In this document: positions 6,452-9,255 of the stretch, piece after piece
Numbering within the stretch: position 1 is the first letter of the stretch
Layout: each line of letters opens with the position of its first letter
Origin: Alphaproteobacteria bacterium
GTDB lineage: Bacteria; Pseudomonadota; Alphaproteobacteria; Micropepsales; Micropepsaceae
DNA: 9,255 nucleotides
Reading direction: 5' to 3'
NCBI GenBank assembly: GCA_028869355.1
Contig: JAGWSK010000232.1
Span: 1-9,255 of the forward strand
Notes under the pieces: generated by a model
The model's input: the letters and a program-made list of their open reading frames with translations, nothing else
What the model was told of the DNA's origin: nothing
Database searches by the model: none
Made by a program: the position numbers and the translations under genes

Positions 6452-7710
6452 TGGTAGCCGGCGTAGAGCCAGAACGCAGATTTTGACGCGAAGCCGCCAC
6501 CGCGGGCAGCGAAGTCGCCAAAGGCCGCCCCGAGCATCGTGCCGTTCGGGAAAAACGCCTCCAGCGAACCATCCCACTCGTCGCCATAGGCGAGGCTCAC
6601 GTGATCGGCGCGGAATGAGTGATAGACCACTGTTGCGGCGGCATTGCCGGAAATCGCCGGCAGCGGAAAAGCATAACGGGCTCTGCCATAAAGATCGCGG
6701 ACGCCGTCCGGTGGATCGGTCAGAAACTGCTCTGCCGAGCCCTGGAAGAGATGGAATGAGGCCAATGGCGTTGAAAATCCGATCACGCCGTTTCCGCCCA
6801 GCACCTCATAGCCCGCGGTGCCGGACAGGCCGGCCCAGGAAAGCCCCGCCTCGGCGAGGTAGTAGCCGAGATCGAATTGCAGCGGATTGGCGCCATAGGG
6901 TGTCTGCCGCGCATAGGCACCGTTGAGTTGCGCGGTCAGATCCGGCGCAATCGGAATCGTGCTTGTAAAGCGCGCGCCATAGCTCGCAGTGGAGAGCAAC
7001 GGCACCTGACGCAGATCGAGCAGATAGTCATAGGCTTCAATCGCGAGATCCGGACCAAAGCCGGTATAGGCCGCATTGAACAAATGGCTGTTGCTGTCGA
7101 AATGGCCCATCGGGCTTGCGGGCCCGAACACCCGGTTCACGCCGGCGACATAGGCATAAGTGAGCGTCGTCGCCGGTATCGATGTATCGGCGACGCTGAC
7201 CGCGTCATAGGTTTGTTCATGCTGCCGCCAGCCGGCATTGCCGATGAAGCGTTGATCGCCCAGCATAATTCTCTGGCGGCCAGCGATGATGTTCAGGTCC
7301 TTGCGGCCGAGGGTGGCTGCAGCCGGTGTCAGTGCAGTGGCGTAATTCAGTTGCAGCCGGTTGAGTGCCGCCATGTCGGGATCGGCTATGACCGGAAACC
7401 GTACGCGGCCGTTCAGAGTGTCATTGTAGTGACCGGAGTCGAGGTGACCAATGAAGTCGCCTTCAACCAGGGCCGAAAAGCCGTGGTAGTCGCCGGTGAC
7501 GAAGCCGATCCGCGCGCGCAAAGTGTTCGCGTATGCGCGCCGTGTCCTGGTTTTGAGATCGACGTCCTCGAACCGCAGCCGCAGATCGATCAGTGTGGTG
7601 CCGCCGAACAATGCGGCGGCAGGATCGGTCTGGCTGTGCGCCGGAAGTGTTGCGCAAACCGCGATCAGCGCCGCCGCAATCACCCGCGCGCGCAGTTTTT
7701 GAACCGTCAC
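6445..7710 (-). CDS. AlgE-type (alginate-export family) outer-membrane porin
   Basis: 421 residues. The start is GTG (7710-7708), chosen because it gives a complete signal peptide (hydrophobic about 10-23, cleavage near AHS-Q at 26); the nearest ATG is in another frame. The ribosome site is poor (CCAG directly before GTG). The hallmark is GRQRIMLGDQRFIGNAGW followed by RQHEQTYDA (144-170), typical of AlgE-like 18-stranded beta-barrel export/uptake proteins. The remaining sequence alternates polar and hydrophobic residues as barrel strands and ends in GYHY with a terminal aromatic residue. Despite the family name, members are generally not proven alginate exporters, and no alginate genes are present, so a channel for some small or sugar-like solute is as much as can be said. 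It is convergent with the receptor gene and its stop overlaps the Kelch relic. Outer-membrane location is sure; substrate unknown. Confidence 0.87.
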   Translation of the reverse strand: MTVQKLRARVIAAALIAVCATLPAHSQTDPAAALFGGTTLIDLRLRFEDVDLKTRTRRAYANTLRARIGFVTGDYHGFSALVEGDFIGHLDSGHYNDTLNGRVRFPVIADPDMAALNRLQLNYATALTPAAATLGRKDLNIIAGRQRIMLGDQRFIGNAGWRQHEQTYDAVSVADTSIPATTLTYAYVAGVNRVFGPASPMGHFDSNSHLFNAAYTGFGPDLAIEAYDYLLDLRQVPLLSTASYGARFTSTIPIAPDLTAQLNGAYARQTPYGANPLQFDLGYYLAEAGLSWAGLSGTAGYEVLGGNGVIGFSTPLASFHLFQGSAEQFLTDPPDGVRDLYGRARYAFPLPAISGNAAATVVYHSFRADHVSLAYGDEWDGSLEAFFPNGTMLGAAFGDFAARGGGFASKSAFWLYAGYHY

Positions 7711-7719
7711 CTGGCGTGA

Positions 7720-7747
7720 ATGACAAGAATCATCTCGTCAGTATAAC
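7720..7747 (+). promoter_or_regulatory. Possible rightward promoter before the small ORF
   Basis: ATGACA (7720-7725, one mismatch to TTGACA) and TATAAC (7742-7747, 5 of 6 to TATAAT) are 16 bases apart. Transcription would start near 7754 and run into the small ORF at 7804. The same region read leftward shows TATACT (complement of 7739-7744), a -10-like site 29 bases before the porin GTG. The interval may therefore serve both strands. Based on consensus only. Confidence 0.35.
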
Positions 7748-7803
7748 TGCGGCTTGGCTGATAATTGCCATTGCGTTTAAGCTTCAGGTTTTTCTGCAGA
7801 ACC

Positions 7804-8190
7804 ATGGCCGACAAAGCGTCTTCGGTTGAGAGCCGCGAGCGTTGGCTGAGCCTTGCTGGCAAATGGCTGGGGCTTGCCGATGAAGCCTATGGTGATTGCG
7901 CGATCGAAGATTTCGCCGCCGGGGCAGAGCGGGTGCGGTCCAACAGCCAAGGGACTCATCCCCCCCTCCACCGCTACGCGGTCCCCTGTCGGGCTGAATT
8001 CGCCTCTGGCGAATTCTTGACGCCCTCCACCCGTAAACGGGGGAGGAACGGATCGCACGCAGGCATGTCGGACCGGAATAAACGCCAGCAGGGCCTCCCG
8101 GATGCAGCGCCGTGCCGATTGCGGCGCACCCCTGCATGCTTTAATTTTCACAACCGGCACCCGTTTGCCGCGAACTCATCGGGAGGATGA
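7804..8190 (+). CDS. Doubtful small ORF; C-terminal half is translated repeat
   Basis: 128 codons from ATG 7804. The first 50 residues look like real protein: amphipathic and Trp-containing, with SRERWLSLAGKWLGLADEA at 8-27, a helix style I associate with short uncharacterised proteins of alphaproteobacteria, followed by an acidic DCAIEDFAAGAERVR. From about residue 51 (base 7954) the reading frame passes through the hairpin repeat at 7956-8047 and then a terminator-like hairpin. The composition becomes Arg/Pro/His-rich and does not resemble a protein domain. The likeliest reading is a small gene whose 3' end was replaced by the repeat, leaving a run-on tail that ends inside the PEBP ribosome site. 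There is no good Shine-Dalgarno before 7804; a TTG at 7765 in the same frame is an alternative. It may not be expressed. Function unknown. Confidence 0.4.
   Translation: MADKASSVESRERWLSLAGKWLGLADEAYGDCAIEDFAAGAERVRSNSQGTHPPLHRYAVPCRAEFASGEFLTPSTRKRGRNGSHAGMSDRNKRQQGLPDAAPCRLRRTPACFNFHNRHPFAANSSGG
7956..8047. repeat. Compound palindromic (REP-like) element with three hairpins
   Basis: Three hairpins lie end to end in 92 bases bordered by C-runs on the left and a G-run on the right. The first is ACCGC-TAC-GCGGT (7970-7982). The second is a perfect 9-bp stem GAATTCGCC-TCT-GGCGAATTC (7996-8016). The third is CCTCC-A-CCCGT / ACGGG-GGAGG with loop AA and one bulged A (8024-8046). The C-rich left edge (7960-7968) can also pair with the G-rich right edge. 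This style matches dispersed intergenic palindromes of alphaproteobacterial genomes, but only one copy lies in this window, so dispersal is not shown. No transposase or clear target duplication is visible. Confidence 0.6.
8102..8148 (+). terminator. Terminator-like hairpin upstream of the PEBP gene
   Basis: ATGCAG (8102-8107) pairs with CTGCAT (8132-8137), and inside it CGCCG (8108-8112) with CGGCG (8122-8126), with five unpaired bases on the right side. A T-rich tail (TTTAATTTT, 8140-8148) follows. It could end transcription from the small-ORF region. The tail also contains TTTAAT (8140-8145), a -10-like hexamer that could instead belong to a PEBP promoter with a poor -35 (TTGCGG at 8119-8124, 15-base spacing). 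The two readings are not resolved by sequence alone. Confidence 0.45.
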
Positions 8191-8192
8191 TT

Positions 8193-8798
8193 ATGCTTGC
8201 TCAACGTATGACAATTCTGTTTGGCGCCGGCGCCGTGGTGGCTGCGGCCCTGGCCGTCAGCGGCACCGCCTTTGGCGCCGCCGCGCCGTTCAAACTGACT
8301 TCGACGACTTTCAGGGACGGCACAATGATGCCGGCGAAAGTCGCGAACATGAATCAGCCGGGGGCCAACCCCAATCCGAATTGCGTCGGCCAGAACGTCT
8401 CGCCGGAACTGTCGTGGAGCGGTGAGCCGGCCGGGACCAAGAGCTTTGTGCTGACCATGGTCGATCCCGAAGGGCGCGGTGGTCTCGGGGTGTTCCACTG
8501 GGTTGCCTATGGCATTCCGGCGGATGTGCATTCATTCGCCGAGGGCGAAGTGAGCAAAGCGTCGGACAAATATGTCGGCGGCAAGAGCACACAGGGCGTC
8601 GGCAATTACTCCGGGCCGTGCACGCCTCCGGGCTCACCGCATCACTACACCTTCAAGATCATCGCCACCGATCTCGACCCGAAAGCACTCGCGCCGGGCA
8701 TGACGCTTCCGCAAGTCATGCAGAAGGTTGCTGAAGGGACTGGAACCGGACACGCCAAGGGCGCAGCCGGTCTTATCGGATTGTTCACGCATCCGTAA
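8193..8798 (+). CDS. Secreted PEBP-family (YbhB/YbcL-like) protein
   Basis: 201 residues. I start at ATG 8193 rather than the in-frame ATG 8187, because GGGAGG (8181-8186) would touch the earlier codon but stands the usual 6 bases from the later one. The signal peptide is hydrophobic at about 8-24 with cleavage near AFG-A (28), so the protein is periplasmic or secreted. The phosphatidylethanolamine-binding fold is marked by LTMVDPEGRGGLGVFHWVAYGIP (87-109; the family's DP, then HW), GNYSGPCTPPG (137-147) and HHYTFKI (150-156). The usual DPDAP is replaced by a glycine-rich DPEGRGGLG, which may alter the anion-binding pocket. C64 and C143 could form a disulfide. Bacterial PEBP proteins bind small ligands of mostly unknown identity; some are claimed to inhibit proteases. 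It stands alone between two hairpins, so is probably monocistronic. Confidence 0.93.
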   Translation: MLAQRMTILFGAGAVVAAALAVSGTAFGAAAPFKLTSTTFRDGTMMPAKVANMNQPGANPNPNCVGQNVSPELSWSGEPAGTKSFVLTMVDPEGRGGLGVFHWVAYGIPADVHSFAEGEVSKASDKYVGGKSTQGVGNYSGPCTPPGSPHHYTFKIIATDLDPKALAPGMTLPQVMQKVAEGTGTGHAKGAAGLIGLFTHP

Positions 8799-8807
8799 GT
8801 GTATCAC

Positions 8808-8850
8808 CGCGCGAGGACGAAGGCTCGTTTGGAGCTCTCGTCCTCGCGCG
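8808..8850. terminator. Long palindrome after the PEBP gene, probable terminator
   Basis: Thirteen bases, CGCGCGAGGACGA (8808-8820), pair perfectly with 8838-8850. The interior GCTC (8823-8826) and GAGC (8832-8835) extend the helix across a two-base mismatch/wobble, leaving a five-base loop (GTTTG). It begins 9 bases after the PEBP stop. No T-run follows on either strand, so it may be an RNA-stabilising or bidirectional 3'-end structure rather than a classical terminator. Confidence 0.6.
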
Positions 8851-8879
8851 CATCAACGGTTCAATGTGGGAGGGAATTG

Positions 8880-9255
8880 ATGGCACGTCTGTATTCCATC
8901 GCGGCATTCGCCGGGATGCTGGCATTCGCATTTGTGCAGCCCGTGACTGCAGCCGAGAAAGTGCCGCAGTTCCAGATCGACACGAGCTGGCCGAAGCCGC
9001 TGCCGCACAACTGGATCCTCGGCCAGATCGGCGGCATTTTCGTCGACCCGAAGGACGACACCATCTGGATCAGCCAGCGCCCGCGCACGGTGAATAACCG
9101 CGACAAGCGCGCGCAACGCGGTGACAAATCGATCTGCTGCTTCACCGCGCCTTCGGTGATCCAGTTCGATCAGCAGGGCAATGTGCTGCAGGCCTGGGGC
9201 GGCCCCGAAACCGCCAAGGGTTACGACTGGCCGCAGAACGAACATGGCATGTTCG
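8880..9255 (+). CDS. Secreted six-bladed beta-propeller (NHL/peptidylglycine-lyase-like), C-terminus beyond window
   Basis: I translated this by hand; 125 codons are open to the window end. GGAGGG (8869-8874) stands 5 bases before ATG 8880. The signal peptide is hydrophobic at about 6-19, with cleavage near VTAA-E (25). The mature start, FQIDTSWPKPLPHNWILGQIGGIFVD (31-56), begins the first propeller blade. This opening and the later AWGGPE (105-110) and DWPQNEHGMF (116-125) are, from memory, characteristic of secreted six-bladed NHL-type propellers often annotated as peptidylglycine alpha-amidating-lyase-like or hypothetical. An adjacent Cys pair (86-87) sits where this family often has one. 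A full protein would be roughly 330-400 residues. A true lyase activity cannot be judged from the first third. A 29-base gap separates it from the preceding palindrome, so it probably begins a new unit or is read through from PEBP. Confidence 0.85.
   Translation, partial: MARLYSIAAFAGMLAFAFVQPVTAAEKVPQFQIDTSWPKPLPHNWILGQIGGIFVDPKDDTIWISQRPRTVNNRDKRAQRGDKSICCFTAPSVIQFDQQGNVLQAWGGPETAKGYDWPQNEHGMF

Noticed and set aside
5922..6926. A 334-codon plus-strand frame spanning the receptor end, the terminator and the porin 3' region
   Set aside because: It is in a different frame from both the receptor and the Kelch relic, runs through a strong terminator and antisense to the porin, and is extremely rich in Arg/Pro.
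6877..7719. A 280-codon plus-strand frame opposite the porin gene
   Set aside because: The porin strand shows a signal peptide, the family motif and a terminal aromatic residue; this frame shows nothing of the kind.

Overview
The window (about 60% GC, strong Shine-Dalgarno sites, many exported proteins with Ala-X-Ala cleavage sites) looks like chromosome of a Gram-negative proteobacterium. The large TonB-dependent receptor, the AlgE-like porin and the palindromic GC-rich repeat near 8.0 kb favour an alphaproteobacterium (for example a Micropepsaceae/Rhizomicrobium-like, rhizobial or caulobacterial lineage). That assignment is inference from style, not from a marker gene. No rRNA, tRNA, CRISPR, integrase or transposase was seen.

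Layout. 1-662 (-): secreted bicupin, 3' end beyond the window. 663-788: divergent promoter region. 789-1661 and 1674-2651 (+): an apparent two-gene operon of a secreted protein of an unnamed family followed by a secreted six-bladed Kelch propeller. 2652-3054: a 403-base regulatory interval with a weak terminator candidate, an AT-rich stretch (66% AT over 2801-2940) with six GACAT/ATGTC motifs and a TTGACA box, then two hairpins in the probable 5' leader. 3055-6222 (+): a 1055-residue TonB-dependent outer-membrane receptor with a strong intrinsic terminator. 6287-6451 (+): a decayed copy of the 3' end of the Kelch gene. 6445-7710 (-): an AlgE-type outer-membrane porin with a GTG start, convergent with the receptor. 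7711-8192: a doubtful small ORF, a repeat made of three hairpins, and a terminator-like hairpin. 8193-8798 (+): a secreted PEBP-family (YbhB/YbcL-like) protein, followed by a long palindrome. 8880-9255 (+): the start of a secreted six-bladed beta-propeller of the NHL/peptidylglycine-lyase-like type, cut by the window end.

How it may work together. All seven substantial genes encode proteins predicted to be exported or placed in the outer membrane: two outer-membrane channels, two beta-propellers, a cupin, a PEBP and an unnamed family. No cytoplasmic enzyme and no regulator is visible. The simplest reading is an envelope locus for binding, processing and importing some substrate, but nothing here identifies that substrate. 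The most unusual points are the Kelch relic on the far side of the receptor gene, the GACAT-motif cluster with a structured leader in front of the receptor gene, and the hairpin repeat fused in frame to a small ORF.
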